A DNA stretch of 38,793 nucleotides from NCBI GenBank assembly GCA_026398545.1, contig JAPLSR010000022.1, forward strand, positions 1 through 38,793, read 5' to 3'. Shown here in pieces: positions 17,250-26,628 of the stretch. The stretch's first letter is position 1. Each line of letters opens with the position of its first letter. Under the pieces are notes generated by a model. That model was not told the DNA's origin, did not search any database, and worked only from the letters and a program-made list of their open reading frames with translations. The position numbers were made by a program, and so were the translations under genes. Origin of the DNA: Candidatus Sumerlaeota bacterium (GTDB lineage: Bacteria; Sumerlaeota; Sumerlaeia; MWCT01).

Positions 17250-17335
17250 ATAGCGGGCGACATGCCTGTCATCCGGGTTTGTGCGTATCCGCTCAAACGC
17301 TTATATCTCTCAACAAGGAATTCCTGACTGTTTCG

Positions 17336-18844
17336 TTATTTTGAGGTCTGTTCGATGGAAAGTCCCAATTCCTTGAAGTAAATACCGGTGGACTGGTCGA
17401 GTTCGGTAATAATTTCCCAAAAGTCGCCAATGACTTCGGTCAGATTAATCTGAGTATCAAGAAGGCTCTTCCGCGCGGCGATGAGATTGTCCATGGTTTC
17501 CTTTCCTTCGAGGTAAGCCACCCGTTTCTGCTCAAAAATACCCTTTCGGGAGGACATACTTGCCCGGAGTTCATCCGCCTGCTGGCGCAGGCTTTTTGCA
17601 CTGGCATGTATGCGGTCAATCAGGTTGTATAGTTCCTCTTCCCGGCGGGCAATCTTGGAATTATATTTGTTAATCTCAGCCTCTGCGCGCTTGAGCGAAA
17701 TCTTGAGATAGGTGGGGTCAATCAGGCGGATATCCAGTCCCACCCCGACATTATATCCCGATTTTGCCTCGTAATTCTGTTCCCCAGTAAAGTCGTATGA
17801 ACCTTCAATTCGTCCGAATATGTCCCATTTCCCCTTGCGGGCAAGATTCCTTTTCAGCTCGGAATTTTTCAAGGCAAGTGCCAGAACGCGAATCTCGGCG
17901 TCATTCTGCTTTGCTTCCTGAATCACTTGTTCTATGGTTTGCGAAAGATAGGTTTGTCCATAAATCTTCTCGGCATAAAGATTGATTCGCTCAATTCCAG
18001 CCAGGTTAATATGGTGAATACCGATTTGGTCCTGTAATAGAATCCTATAGGTATTAACATTACCCTCATTTTTCGTTATCTCGGATTGAACGAATTTAAT
18101 CTCATTGTCGACCATGCGGCGGTCGGAGTCTTTAAAGGTCACATGTTTCTGCGCAAGAAGATTTTGATAATCCTTCAGCGCCTCCCTGTCCAAATCCAAT
18201 CGCTCCAGCATGACCTGAAGCCAGAAATAGTTCTCCTGCGCATCGCGAATTGTGTCCCTTACTGCGTTCACGTAACTCAGGCGGGCGTTGAAAACCTCAT
18301 TTTCTTCAAACGTGCGGTCGGTGATTCTGCGTAGTGTTGTATATGAACTGAACAAGGGAAAACGGTATTCTGCCTCCGCAAATGGATAATGGCCGGTTCC
18401 GTCATCCCCCGTTTCGCCACGGTATCCCAGTCCGCCAAATATCTCCGAACCGTCAAAAAACTCTTTCTTCATACCCACACGGGTATTGTATTTATAATTG
18501 GTGGACTTGTTATGACCGTTTTCGTCAGAAGGATATTTCCGGGTGTCTCTCGTGGCAGAGTTGTTCATGATAAAGGGTGTGAACTCGCTAAGCCCCCGTT
18601 CAAACTGTTTGAAGGCATATTCTGCTGACTCAAGGTCATATTTCGCCGCAACGATATTCTTATTGTTATCGTATGTGATGCGAATGATGGAAGAGGCTGA
18701 AACAAGCGGCAGGCTTTTTGTCGTGAGGTTGTCCTTCTCGTTGGACTTGTTAGAGACGTTCTCAGCCCTGACCTCGGGATAAAGCAGGAACAAGGTTAGA
18801 ACCCCAAAAAATTTGAATAGCGCTCTTAAATTAATATTATTCAT
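17336..18844 (-). CDS. TolC-family outer-membrane channel protein
   Basis: A 502-residue exported protein with signal peptide MNNINLRALFKFFGVLTL and probable cleavage after EVRA. Long alternating coiled-coil helices (about 190-320 and 380-490) and two beta-rich segments (for example YPFAEAEYRFPLF and YNVGVGLDIRL) are the duplicated TolC pattern. It would form a trimeric outer-membrane exit duct. No inner-membrane pump is adjacent. An HlyD-like adaptor is about 11 kb away on the other strand. Convergent with the broken glycosyltransferase gene. Confidence 0.85.
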   Translation of the reverse strand: MNNINLRALFKFFGVLTLFLLYPEVRAENVSNKSNEKDNLTTKSLPLVSASSIIRITYDNNKNIVAAKYDLESAEYAFKQFERGLSEFTPFIMNNSATRDTRKYPSDENGHNKSTNYKYNTRVGMKKEFFDGSEIFGGLGYRGETGDDGTGHYPFAEAEYRFPLFSSYTTLRRITDRTFEENEVFNARLSYVNAVRDTIRDAQENYFWLQVMLERLDLDREALKDYQNLLAQKHVTFKDSDRRMVDNEIKFVQSEITKNEGNVNTYRILLQDQIGIHHINLAGIERINLYAEKIYGQTYLSQTIEQVIQEAKQNDAEIRVLALALKNSELKRNLARKGKWDIFGRIEGSYDFTGEQNYEAKSGYNVGVGLDIRLIDPTYLKISLKRAEAEINKYNSKIARREEELYNLIDRIHASAKSLRQQADELRASMSSRKGIFEQKRVAYLEGKETMDNLIAARKSLLDTQINLTEVIGDFWEIITELDQSTGIYFKELGLSIEQTSK

Positions 18845-19149
18845 CTATGCTTTAACTTTGAATAGAGTAAAAAAACTCCACAAGGAATTTCTTTTGCGAA
18901 CGAACACAGTAAATATTTAAGGATATAAAACAAATGTTCAATCCCATAATATTCATTAAAAAACGATTAAAACCGAATACCAGGATGAAATTTCGATTAC
19001 GATTGTCCGACTCGGCGGACGCCTCCAATTCCCAGTTTAGGAATTCCTGGCTAAAAATGGGGGTAAAATTAAGCTTGCGCAGACATCCTGAACACACCTA
19101 TTTTTAAACAGTTATTAATACATTGGACCATAAATGAAGGAGGTTGTCC
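18845..19149. other. Intergenic region between tolC-like gene and paaK
   Basis: About 305 bp between divergent genes, AT-rich near the tolC-like side. I see no gene. A short stem GTCCG/CGGAC near 19004-19019 and a palindrome around GAATTC near 19040 are present but not convincing as regulatory sites. The only clear signal is the AAGGAGG before paaK (19137-19143). Confidence 0.4.
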
Positions 19150-20448
19150 ATGATCTGGAATCCAGAGGCGGAAACCATGCCGGTTGAAGAAAGGAAAGAA
19201 CTCCAACTTGAACGGTTGAAACAACAGGTCAAATATGTGTATGAAAAACAGCCCGCCTACCGCGCCAAGATGGATAAGGTGGGCATCAAACCCTCGGATA
19301 TCAAATCCCTTGACGACCTGCGCAAACTCCCCTTCCTCACCAAGGCGGACATGAGAGACAACTACCCTTATGGACTTTTTACAGTGCCTCTGAAGGAGAC
19401 GGTCCGTGTCCATTCCTCCAGCGGAACCACAGGCAAGCCCACCGCGGTGGGATATACGAGGGAGGATATTGATGTCTGGGCGGAGGTCATGGCACGCGCG
19501 CTCGCCTGCGGAGGCGCCACCCCGGAGTCCGTCATCCAGAATGCTTACGGCTATGGGATGTTCACTGGCGGTCTGGGCATTCATTGCGGCGCAGAGAAGA
19601 TGGGATGCACTGTCCTGCCAGCCTCCAGCGGACAGACCAAGCGCCAGCTTATCTATCTGCAGGACTTCGGCACCACCATGATTACATGCACGCCATCCTA
19701 CTGTCTCCACCTTGGCGAGGCGGGCGCCGAGGAGGGGGTCGATTTCAAATCCCTGCCGCTCAAGTATGGCGTGCTTGGCGCTGAACCATGGTCTGAGGTC
19801 ATGCGGGAAAAGATTGAACAAAGCGTCAACATTATCGCCACAGATATCTATGGACTTTCTGAAATCATTGGACCCGGCGTCGCAAATGAATGCTTAGAGC
19901 AGAAAGGTATGCATATCTTTGATGACCATTTCCTGCCGGAGGTTATCGACCCTGAAACGGGCGAGCCTCTCCCGCCGGGACAGGAGGGCGAACTTATTAT
20001 CACCACACTCACCAAGGTTTGCTTTCCCGCCATCCGTTTCCGCACACGGGATATCACATCCTTGCTCGATGGACCCTGCCCCTGCGGCCGCACCCACATC
20101 CGCATGAGCCGCATTACCGGTCGCACCGATGACATGCTGATTATCCGCGGTGTCAATGTCTTCCCCAGCCAGATTGAAAGCGTCCTCCTTGAGGTGGAGG
20201 GCGTGGAACCGCATTACCTCATTTATTTGCGGCGTGAAGGGGCGTTAGACGATATGGAGATACATGTGGAAGTCAGTGAAAAAGTTTTTTCTGATGAGGT
20301 GAGAAAACTGGAAAAGCTGGAAAAGAAGATACAGGAAGAGATTCAAGGCGTCCTGGGTCTGAGCGCCCGCATCAAGCTGGTTGAGCCCAGGAGCATTGAG
20401 CGCAGCATGGGCAAGGCTAAAAGGGTGATTGATGAACGTAAAATCTGA
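19150..20448 (+). CDS. paaK: Phenylacetate-CoA ligase family protein
   Basis: A 432-residue AMP-forming acyl-CoA ligase, the usual PaaK length. The ATP loop is SSSGTTGKPT (residues 89-98); YGLSEIIGPGVANEC, RFRTRDIT and the C-terminal GRTDDMLIIRGVNVFPSQIE hinge motifs are all present. It activates phenylacetate or another aryl acid to its CoA thioester in the cytosol. AAGGAGG six bases upstream fixes ATG 19150 over TTG 19144. The ACT-domain gene 21 bp downstream is a frequent partner in anaerobes, where the pair works with aromatic amino-acid oxidation via arylpyruvates. No indolepyruvate oxidoreductase gene is in the window. Confidence 0.92.
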   Translation: MIWNPEAETMPVEERKELQLERLKQQVKYVYEKQPAYRAKMDKVGIKPSDIKSLDDLRKLPFLTKADMRDNYPYGLFTVPLKETVRVHSSSGTTGKPTAVGYTREDIDVWAEVMARALACGGATPESVIQNAYGYGMFTGGLGIHCGAEKMGCTVLPASSGQTKRQLIYLQDFGTTMITCTPSYCLHLGEAGAEEGVDFKSLPLKYGVLGAEPWSEVMREKIEQSVNIIATDIYGLSEIIGPGVANECLEQKGMHIFDDHFLPEVIDPETGEPLPPGQEGELIITTLTKVCFPAIRFRTRDITSLLDGPCPCGRTHIRMSRITGRTDDMLIIRGVNVFPSQIESVLLEVEGVEPHYLIYLRREGALDDMEIHVEVSEKVFSDEVRKLEKLEKKIQEEIQGVLGLSARIKLVEPRSIERSMGKAKRVIDERKI

Positions 20449-20469
20449 TAAAAGGGAGGAAAAGGGAAA

Positions 20470-20907
20470 ATGAAAGTTCAGCAGATTTCCATCTTTCTTG
20501 AGAATAAATCGGGTCGTCTTGCGGAGATTGCCAATATCCTCGCCAACGCTGTGGTCAATATCCGCGCCGCCTCTCTCGCGGACACAAGCGATTTCGGCGT
20601 GGTGCGCCTTATCGTTGATGATGTGGACAAGGCGGTTGCAGCCCTTCATGATGAGGGCATCACAGCGGTCAAGACAGATGTTATCGTTGTGGAGACCTCC
20701 GACCGTCCGGGTGGGCTTGCAAAAGTCCTCAATGTCATCAGTCACAAGAACCTGAATGTGGAATATCTTTATTCTGTCGGCACACGGGGCGACAAGGCAT
20801 TCATCGTTCTCCGCTTTGATGAACCCGACAGGGCGATTCAGGAGATGCGGGCATCTGACATAAAAATCATCAGCCGTGACGAGTTGAAGTCGCAGGATCT
20901 TGCATGA
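20470..20907 (+). CDS. Tandem ACT-domain protein
   Basis: A 145-residue protein made of two ACT domains: about 1-68 (QQISIFLENKSGRLAEIANIL) and about 69-140 (VIVVETSDRPGGLAKVLNVI). ACT domains bind amino acids and give allosteric control. This stand-alone type follows paaK in many anaerobes, so it probably senses an aromatic amino acid or modulates the ligase. GGAGG lies upstream (AAGGGAGGAAAAGGG region). Well placed in one operon with paaK. Confidence 0.9.
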   Translation: MKVQQISIFLENKSGRLAEIANILANAVVNIRAASLADTSDFGVVRLIVDDVDKAVAALHDEGITAVKTDVIVVETSDRPGGLAKVLNVISHKNLNVEYLYSVGTRGDKAFIVLRFDEPDRAIQEMRASDIKIISRDELKSQDLA

Positions 20908-20952
20908 GACCCGTTATCATGAGATGAGCCAATGCGAAGGAGAGGATGAGCG

Positions 20953-22131
20953 ATGGCTGTCGCCGGCAGGCGGGGTGAGGGTGTCCGTTCGGATTGCTGG
21001 ATGTCCCTTGAACTACAGGATTCCGGCGGTCTGGACATCTTTCTGAAAAGCAAGGTCGCCTCCATGTATGGAGAGGCAATAATGCGTCTCTGTCGGGAGG
21101 GGCTTTCCCTTTTCGGCATTGAGCATGCCCGCCTCGAGATTGGTGATTCCGGCGCGCTCCCTTTCACACTCTCCGCCCGACTGGAGACCGTGGTCAAGCG
21201 GACAAAAGCCGGCGTCACAAAAGAGCTCCTGCCGGAGATGTGTCAGGAGTCCCTGTATCAGAGCCCCCGCGAGAGATTTCGCCGTTCCCGCCTTTATCTC
21301 CCCGGCAATGAACCCAAGTTCATGGTCAATGCGGGGCTTCACAAGCCGGATGGCATCATACTTGACCTTGAGGATTCCGTTGCGCCTTTGGAAAAGGACG
21401 CCGCGAGGTTTCTTGTGCGGAATGCCTTGCGCCAGGTTAACTTTTACGGGGCGGAGCGCATGGTGCGCATCAATCAACTCCCCGCAGGACTTGAGGACCT
21501 CAAATTCGTCATCCCGCATAATGTCCACGTAATTCTGATACCCAAGTGTGAAAGCGCAGAGCAGGTGAGGGAGGTGGATGCCGCCGTATCGAGCCTTGCC
21601 GGCGATGCGGGTGCGGCTGTTCATGTGTATCTCATGCCCATTATAGAGAGCGCAATGGGGGCGCTCAGGGCGTATGAAATTGCGTCAGCAAGTCCCCGCA
21701 ATGTCGCACTCACGATTGGACTTGAGGACTACACGGCGGATATTGGCGCGGCGCGCACCGTGGAAGGGCGGGAGAGTTTCTGGGCGAGGTGTCAGGTGGT
21801 TAATGCGGCGCGGGCGGCGGGAATTCAGCCCATCGATTCCGTCTTTTCAGATGTTGCGGACGAGGCAGGACTGATGCAGAGCATCCTTGAGGCAAAGTCG
21901 CTCGGCTTTGAGGGCAAGGGATGCATCCATCCGCGCCAGATTGCCGTGATTCACAAGGGATTCGCCCCGACGGATGCTGAGATAGAAAAGGCAAAAAAGA
22001 TTATTACCGCATTTGAAGAGGCAAAAGCGAGGGGTTCCGCCGTAACAGTCGTTGGCAGTAAGATGATAGACCCGCCGGTTGTCAAACGTGCCCAGCGAAT
22101 CCTCCAACTCGCAACGGCGGATAAGGTATAA
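20953..22131 (+). CDS. Citrate-lyase type CitD-CitE fusion protein
   Basis: A 392-residue fusion. Residues 1-90 match citrate lyase acyl carrier protein CitD along its length: AVAG at the N-terminus, a candidate prosthetic-group serine S13 (VRSD), then GLDIFLKSKV and GDSGALPFTLSARLE. Residues about 108-392 are a CitE/HpcH-HpaI lyase: RSRLYLPGNEPKF, ILDLEDSV, MPIIESAMGALRAYE, GLEDYTADIGA. In citrate lyase CitE cleaves the citryl thioester carried by CitD. The ligand here could be citrate, citramalate or malate. AAGGAGAGG precedes the ATG. The gene lies 45 bp after the ACT gene. No citF (acyltransferase alpha subunit) is next to it. Confidence 0.85.
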   Translation: MAVAGRRGEGVRSDCWMSLELQDSGGLDIFLKSKVASMYGEAIMRLCREGLSLFGIEHARLEIGDSGALPFTLSARLETVVKRTKAGVTKELLPEMCQESLYQSPRERFRRSRLYLPGNEPKFMVNAGLHKPDGIILDLEDSVAPLEKDAARFLVRNALRQVNFYGAERMVRINQLPAGLEDLKFVIPHNVHVILIPKCESAEQVREVDAAVSSLAGDAGAAVHVYLMPIIESAMGALRAYEIASASPRNVALTIGLEDYTADIGAARTVEGRESFWARCQVVNAARAAGIQPIDSVFSDVADEAGLMQSILEAKSLGFEGKGCIHPRQIAVIHKGFAPTDAEIEKAKKIITAFEEAKARGSAVTVVGSKMIDPPVVKRAQRILQLATADKV

Positions 22132-22291
22132 TAACCCATATCATTAATAAGAATATCTCACGAAGAGAACCGCCGCGAATTGTAATCCGCTCTCCACCAT
22201 TCCTTCTCACAAATAACTTGCACTTGACGCACCAGCTACAATATCAATACACATAACTATAAGGCAATTAACAGAATTGTAAATATTACTT

Positions 22292-22678
22292 ATGGACATT
22301 CTAAAACAGATTGACTATTGGCAGAGAGGCTCCGTGGAGGACATGGAGATTGCGGAGGAATTACTCGCAAGCAGAAGATTTCGTTATGCCCTTTTTTTCG
22401 CGCACCTATCTCTTGAAAAGATGCTGAAAGCCCATGTTATCCGCGCCACATCAAAAACTCCTCCAAAGATTCACAATCTTGTGAGACTTGCTGAAATGAC
22501 AGAGCTGGAGATCACTGATGAAAAGATGGAATGGTTGCGGGCTTTCAATGTTTATCAGTTGGAAGGACGCTACCCGGGAGATACACAGATAATCATCTCT
22601 GAAGAAACCGCCCGAAGAGATATATCCCTTGCAGGGGAGATAGTTGAATGGTTGAAAGCACAGTTATCACAGCCATAA
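22292..22678 (+). CDS. HEPN-domain protein, probable toxin of HEPN/MNT pair
   Basis: A 128-residue all-helical HEPN protein: SVEDMEIAEELLASRRFRYALFF... type helix, LEKMLKAHVI and the conserved histidine in PPKIHNLVRLAE. HEPN partners of minimal nucleotidyltransferases are RNases or AMPylation targets. The strict RX4-6H RNase motif is not clearly present, so nuclease activity is uncertain. It overlaps the nucleotidyltransferase gene by 31 bp. Confidence 0.85.
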   Translation: MDILKQIDYWQRGSVEDMEIAEELLASRRFRYALFFAHLSLEKMLKAHVIRATSKTPPKIHNLVRLAEMTELEITDEKMEWLRAFNVYQLEGRYPGDTQIIISEETARRDISLAGEIVEWLKAQLSQP

Positions 22679-23007
22679 AAAGATATCTTGCTGCTCTTCC
22701 CGATTATGGGATTCATGCACGCAAGGCTGTTCTATTCGGTTCTTTTGCGCGGGGTAAAAATCACGAATGGAGCGATATTGACCTACTTGTGATCGCCCCT
22801 GAATTTGACACCTCCCTGACGATTGAGACAGTTAAGAAGCTTTGGTTGGCGACTGCCAAAGCCGATAATAGGATTGAGCCGATACCCTGTGGCGAGCATG
22901 AATGGGAAATGGATAGTGGTCGCCCCGTCCTCGAAATCGCCCATCAGGAGGGTATCATCATCACCCATGGTGAACATGGCGGCTTTCTTTCTAATGAAGA
23001 TGAATGA
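22648..23007 (+). CDS. MNT-type minimal nucleotidyltransferase, antitoxin partner of HEPN
   Basis: A 119-residue pol-beta-fold nucleotidyltransferase with GSFARGKNHEWSDIDLLVI, giving the glycine-serine motif and both metal aspartates. MNT antitoxins neutralise HEPN toxins by adding AMP. Its ATG at 22648 is inside the HEPN gene, so the pair is coupled. It ends convergently 36 bp before the M20 hydrolase gene. Confidence 0.85.
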   Translation: MVESTVITAIKRYLAALPDYGIHARKAVLFGSFARGKNHEWSDIDLLVIAPEFDTSLTIETVKKLWLATAKADNRIEPIPCGEHEWEMDSGRPVLEIAHQEGIIITHGEHGGFLSNEDE

Positions 23008-23043
23008 TTCATGGGTGTAATGCTCTCAATCCGAATCCGGTTA

Positions 23044-24258
23044 CTACTTACTCACAAACAGCGGCAGGGCGGCGTAAAAGGCGCAGGCGGTGCGCAAATC
23101 TTCAATCGGGCATTTATCCTGATTTGTATGGGCGAAGCGTTCCTCGCCGGGACCGAAGCCGATGGTGGAAATGCCAAGCCGTCCCATGCTGGAAACTCCG
23201 TTGGTGCTGAAGGTCCATTTGCCAATCTTCGGCTCGCAACCGAATAGTGCGAGATATGCCCCCCTTGCATCCTGAACCAGCCGATGTTCCTCGGGCAGAA
23301 CCCATGTGGGATAATATTTCTCCACATCAAGCACCTTGCCGGTATAGGAAGGCTCGGCGAATCTGAGGACTTTTACACCGGCATCACTTGCGGATGAGAG
23401 TTCCCTTATCTGCCGGAGCGCCAATTCCCTGTCCTCGCCTGTAGTCAACCTCCGGTCCAGATAGATGCGGCAGGCATAAGGTATACAGTTGATGGAGTCC
23501 GTGTCGCACTCAACTTTTGTCACGGCAATGGTTCCCTTTCCGAGGAAGGGGTCATCCTTCAGGTTGACATTCAGCGCCTCAACCTCCTTGATGATGGGCG
23601 CCATTTTGTAGATGGCGTTATCGCCGCGTTCCGGCGCGGAGGCATGGGATGAAATGCCCGCTGTGGAAACCATAATTTCCATGCGACCCCTGTGACCCCT
23701 GTAAATTGCGCATCCGGTGCATTCCCCAAGAACCACGGCATCCACCTTTTCCTTTATGGAGTGCTGAATGGCGTGACCGAGGGCAAGCCCGTCGCATGCC
23801 TCCTCCTGAACACTCCCGACAATATAAACGGTGCAGGGGAAATTCCCGCCGACCAGTTCTTTCAAGACCTTCAGTCCGTAAATTTGCACAACCGGCGCCG
23901 CCTTGTTATCCGATGCCCCGCGTCCACAGACATAACCATCCTCCACCTTTCCCTTGAACGGGTCAAATGACCAGGCAGAGAGGTCTGCAACGCCAACAGT
24001 GTCAATGTGGCCATCAAAGACGAGCCGTGGCGAGCCTTTTCCAATGCGCCCGATGACCGAACCATAATCGTCAATAAATGCCTCATCAAAGCCAATCCTG
24101 TCCATCTCCTCCCTGATGCGGAGTGCGACATCCCTCTCCCGCCCGCTTGGAGATGGCAGGGCAATCAGGTCGCGGAGAAAACCAACCATTGCTTCAGTTT
24201 CATCCTCCGCCTTTTTTCTGAGAAGGGAAAAATCCAAAGACCCCTTTTTTATTTGCAT
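23044..24258 (-). CDS. M20-family peptidase/deacylase, YgeY-like
   Basis: A roughly 404-residue zinc amidohydrolase of the M20 family. The metal ligands are in FDGHIDTVG, CGRGASDNKAA and VQEEACDG; AGISSHASAPERGDNAIYK is the lid/dimerisation start. It most resembles the YgeY proteins, which are linked to selenium-dependent purine/amino-acid catabolism, but no selenium gene is nearby. Substrate unknown, probably an N-acyl amino acid or dipeptide. The frame is open up to 24321. I prefer the ATG at 24258 (MQIKKGSLDF) because AAGGGA lies at the best distance; ATGs at 24264 and 24279 are alternatives. Confidence 0.85.
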   Translation of the reverse strand: MQIKKGSLDFSLLRKKAEDETEAMVGFLRDLIALPSPSGRERDVALRIREEMDRIGFDEAFIDDYGSVIGRIGKGSPRLVFDGHIDTVGVADLSAWSFDPFKGKVEDGYVCGRGASDNKAAPVVQIYGLKVLKELVGGNFPCTVYIVGSVQEEACDGLALGHAIQHSIKEKVDAVVLGECTGCAIYRGHRGRMEIMVSTAGISSHASAPERGDNAIYKMAPIIKEVEALNVNLKDDPFLGKGTIAVTKVECDTDSINCIPYACRIYLDRRLTTGEDRELALRQIRELSSASDAGVKVLRFAEPSYTGKVLDVEKYYPTWVLPEEHRLVQDARGAYLALFGCEPKIGKWTFSTNGVSSMGRLGISTIGFGPGEERFAHTNQDKCPIEDLRTACAFYAALPLFVSK

Positions 24259-24379
24259 TTCCATCTTCCCTTTCTTCATAGTTAAGGAAATCTTGTGTTT
24301 CAATTTGGCGGTTAAATGCAAGTCTTTTCGGAGAAGTTCAACCCTGCAAAAGATGTGAGAGACATAAATATAATTTTCG

Positions 24380-24409
24380 TTGATTTCTTATCTTGCGGTT
24401 CTGTATAAG
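24380..24409 (+). promoter_or_regulatory. Candidate sigma-70 promoter for the glycosidase-like operon
   Basis: TTGATT (24380-24385), an 18-base spacer and TATAAG (24404-24409) lie about 50 bases before the start codon at 24458. Match is four of six and five of six. Confidence 0.4.
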
Positions 24410-24457
24410 AAGGTATCAAAATAATTGAGAACTCGCTTTGGGGGTTAATAACCGCCA

Positions 24458-26617
24458 ATGGTACTTTTATATTCCACTCTCAAAGGTGCAGGATACAATG
24501 CCACCCCAACGGGGACAATCTCTCTACAGCATGACAAGATTTCCCCGGACATTTTCGGGGAGATGTATCTTACAGCTATTTCTGCCGGGAAGCCGGAGGA
24601 GCCGGTGCCAGTCAGGGTGCGGCTTATTCGCCGAGAGGTGGATGACAGCTATTTCATTGCCGAATCCCCCCTGCTGTCAGTTGACGGGCGGATTGTAACC
24701 ATTTCCAATTCCGACTATCTCCATTTGCAGATTCGCCTCAAAATACTTAATCGGGGAGCGGAAGGCGCTTACAGTCTTGCTGTGCGTTTCCGTGCCCCGG
24801 CAAAGGGCGAACCACGTTTCATGATTCCGGGAATCTTCTATAAACATAACCGCCCGGCGGGATGCATCGGGAGATATCCCGCCTTTTCCCTGAATCCGGA
24901 AGGGGCAAGTGACCCCTATATTTCCAACTACTGGGCATTTCGCTCTGACCGCTCCTCCGAGCCCGTCGTCTTTGCATGGCAGGATGATTATCATTTTGCG
25001 CTTGCCACCCCTGCCTCCTTTGCCAAAGGGATGAGCGGTCTTTTCTTCAGCGCCGATGGCGAGACGATTGAGATTGGCTTGAATTATCCTTATAGCGAGG
25101 AACCGCTCAAATATTCTCCGTGCTCTGGAACGGACATCACACCTGAGCACACATTTTTCCACCTGAAAAGGAACGAGGAATTTTCCGTCACGTTTGACTT
25201 TGCCATTGGAAAGCGAGACCTCCATTTCTATGCGCCCTTTTTGAGGTTCCTCTATGAGCGCGAGCGAAAAGATATGACCACGCACCCATGGGTCAGTGCG
25301 GATGTCGCTCGCTTCCTCCTCTCCGAGGGTTTATATCGCTGGCATTATGATGACGAGGAGGGAACTCTCTGGGAAACCGCCGCCTTTGACAGATATTTCG
25401 GCAAGAAGGACGGATATTTTGACCGTCTATGCATGCATGTTTCCTGGTTGAGCGGGGTGCCGACTGCCATGGCACTCCTCTGGCAGGGACGTCTGAGCAA
25501 AAATGACAACTATATCCGTGCCGCTATTCGCGTGCTGGATAAAATTGCCTCCGGCATCGCACCGGCGGGGACATTTTATCCCTGCTGGGTTTCCGGCAGG
25601 GGGTGGGCATGTGGCTGGGACCCCACCGAAAACCAGATACAGGCTCGGACGGTTGCCGAAGCGACCTTTTTCCTTCTCCGCGCTATCCGCCTCGAATGCA
25701 AATACGGTCAAACACATCCCAACTGGGTTGAGGCGCTGAAAAAGAGCCTTGAATTTGCCGTCAGGATTCAGCGCGAGGACGGGAGTTTTGGCTCCTATTA
25801 CGACATCTTCAAGGGAGAAGTGACCGATTGGGACGGTGCAGGTGGTCTCTTATGGATAGCCCCACTCATTGGCGCCTATGTCTTTTTTGGTGACGTGCGC
25901 TATCGTCAGGCGGCTCTCAAAGCCGGCGCTTATTACGCCCGCTTCATTGAGGATGAATTCATCTATGGCGCACCGGAGGATGCCCATCTCACACCTACAT
26001 CCGAGGATGGCTATAACGCCCTCATCAGCTATTTGCTCCTTGGCGAGATTGCGCGCGATGAGCGGTGGATTCATCTGGCGCGCAAGGCTGCCGACTGGCT
26101 CCTCACATTCCGCTTCTGTTACAACCTGCTCCTGCCGCAGAATACAATCCTCTCAACCTATGATTTTCACACAATGGGCGGGGATGTCTCTTCTCCACTG
26201 AACCAGCATCTACATTTTTATGGTCTGGTCTGCCATCCTGAACTCATGCGGCTCGGAAAACACCTTGAGGACAATTACTATATTGAACGGGCGCGGGAAC
26301 ATCTAGAATTTTGCCATCAATTCATTGCGCGGGGGGATGGGGATTTCGGCGCACGGGTGGGGATGGTGCCGGAGCAGTTCTATTATACAGAATGGCGTCA
26401 GCCTGCGGGACATGTAATGCCGCTTTCCCATGCCTGGTGCGCGGGGCTTATCCTGTATGCCGACCTCTGGGAAAAGGAAACGCTGGGCGAGAGCACACTT
26501 CGTCTTGAAGAGAAGACCCATCCCATGCTTGCGGATATAATCACTCCAAAGCCCCTCACTCCCACCCCTGCGGAGGAGATTCCCCCCTCGGAAAGGGACA
26601 CAATTTACGACCTCTGA
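24458..26617 (+). CDS. Six-hairpin (alpha/alpha) glycosidase-like protein
   Basis: A 719-residue protein. An N-terminal beta-rich region (about 1-270) precedes repeated helical hairpins (about 280-680) with patterns such as ATFFLLRAIRLE, LKKSLEFAVRIQREDGSFGSY and YNALISYLLLGEIARDE, characteristic of (alpha/alpha)6-barrel glycosidases and lyases. Acidic residues in WDPTENQIQAR, DGSFG, DWDGAGG and EDGYNALIS are catalytic candidates. No signal peptide, so cytosolic. I cannot assign a GH family. It is 11 bp upstream of a URO-D-family gene, so the two are one unit. Confidence 0.75.
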   Translation: MVLLYSTLKGAGYNATPTGTISLQHDKISPDIFGEMYLTAISAGKPEEPVPVRVRLIRREVDDSYFIAESPLLSVDGRIVTISNSDYLHLQIRLKILNRGAEGAYSLAVRFRAPAKGEPRFMIPGIFYKHNRPAGCIGRYPAFSLNPEGASDPYISNYWAFRSDRSSEPVVFAWQDDYHFALATPASFAKGMSGLFFSADGETIEIGLNYPYSEEPLKYSPCSGTDITPEHTFFHLKRNEEFSVTFDFAIGKRDLHFYAPFLRFLYERERKDMTTHPWVSADVARFLLSEGLYRWHYDDEEGTLWETAAFDRYFGKKDGYFDRLCMHVSWLSGVPTAMALLWQGRLSKNDNYIRAAIRVLDKIASGIAPAGTFYPCWVSGRGWACGWDPTENQIQARTVAEATFFLLRAIRLECKYGQTHPNWVEALKKSLEFAVRIQREDGSFGSYYDIFKGEVTDWDGAGGLLWIAPLIGAYVFFGDVRYRQAALKAGAYYARFIEDEFIYGAPEDAHLTPTSEDGYNALISYLLLGEIARDERWIHLARKAADWLLTFRFCYNLLLPQNTILSTYDFHTMGGDVSSPLNQHLHFYGLVCHPELMRLGKHLEDNYYIERAREHLEFCHQFIARGDGDFGARVGMVPEQFYYTEWRQPAGHVMPLSHAWCAGLILYADLWEKETLGESTLRLEEKTHPMLADIITPKPLTPTPAEEIPPSERDTIYDL

Positions 26618-26628
26618 TAAAAGGTAGC

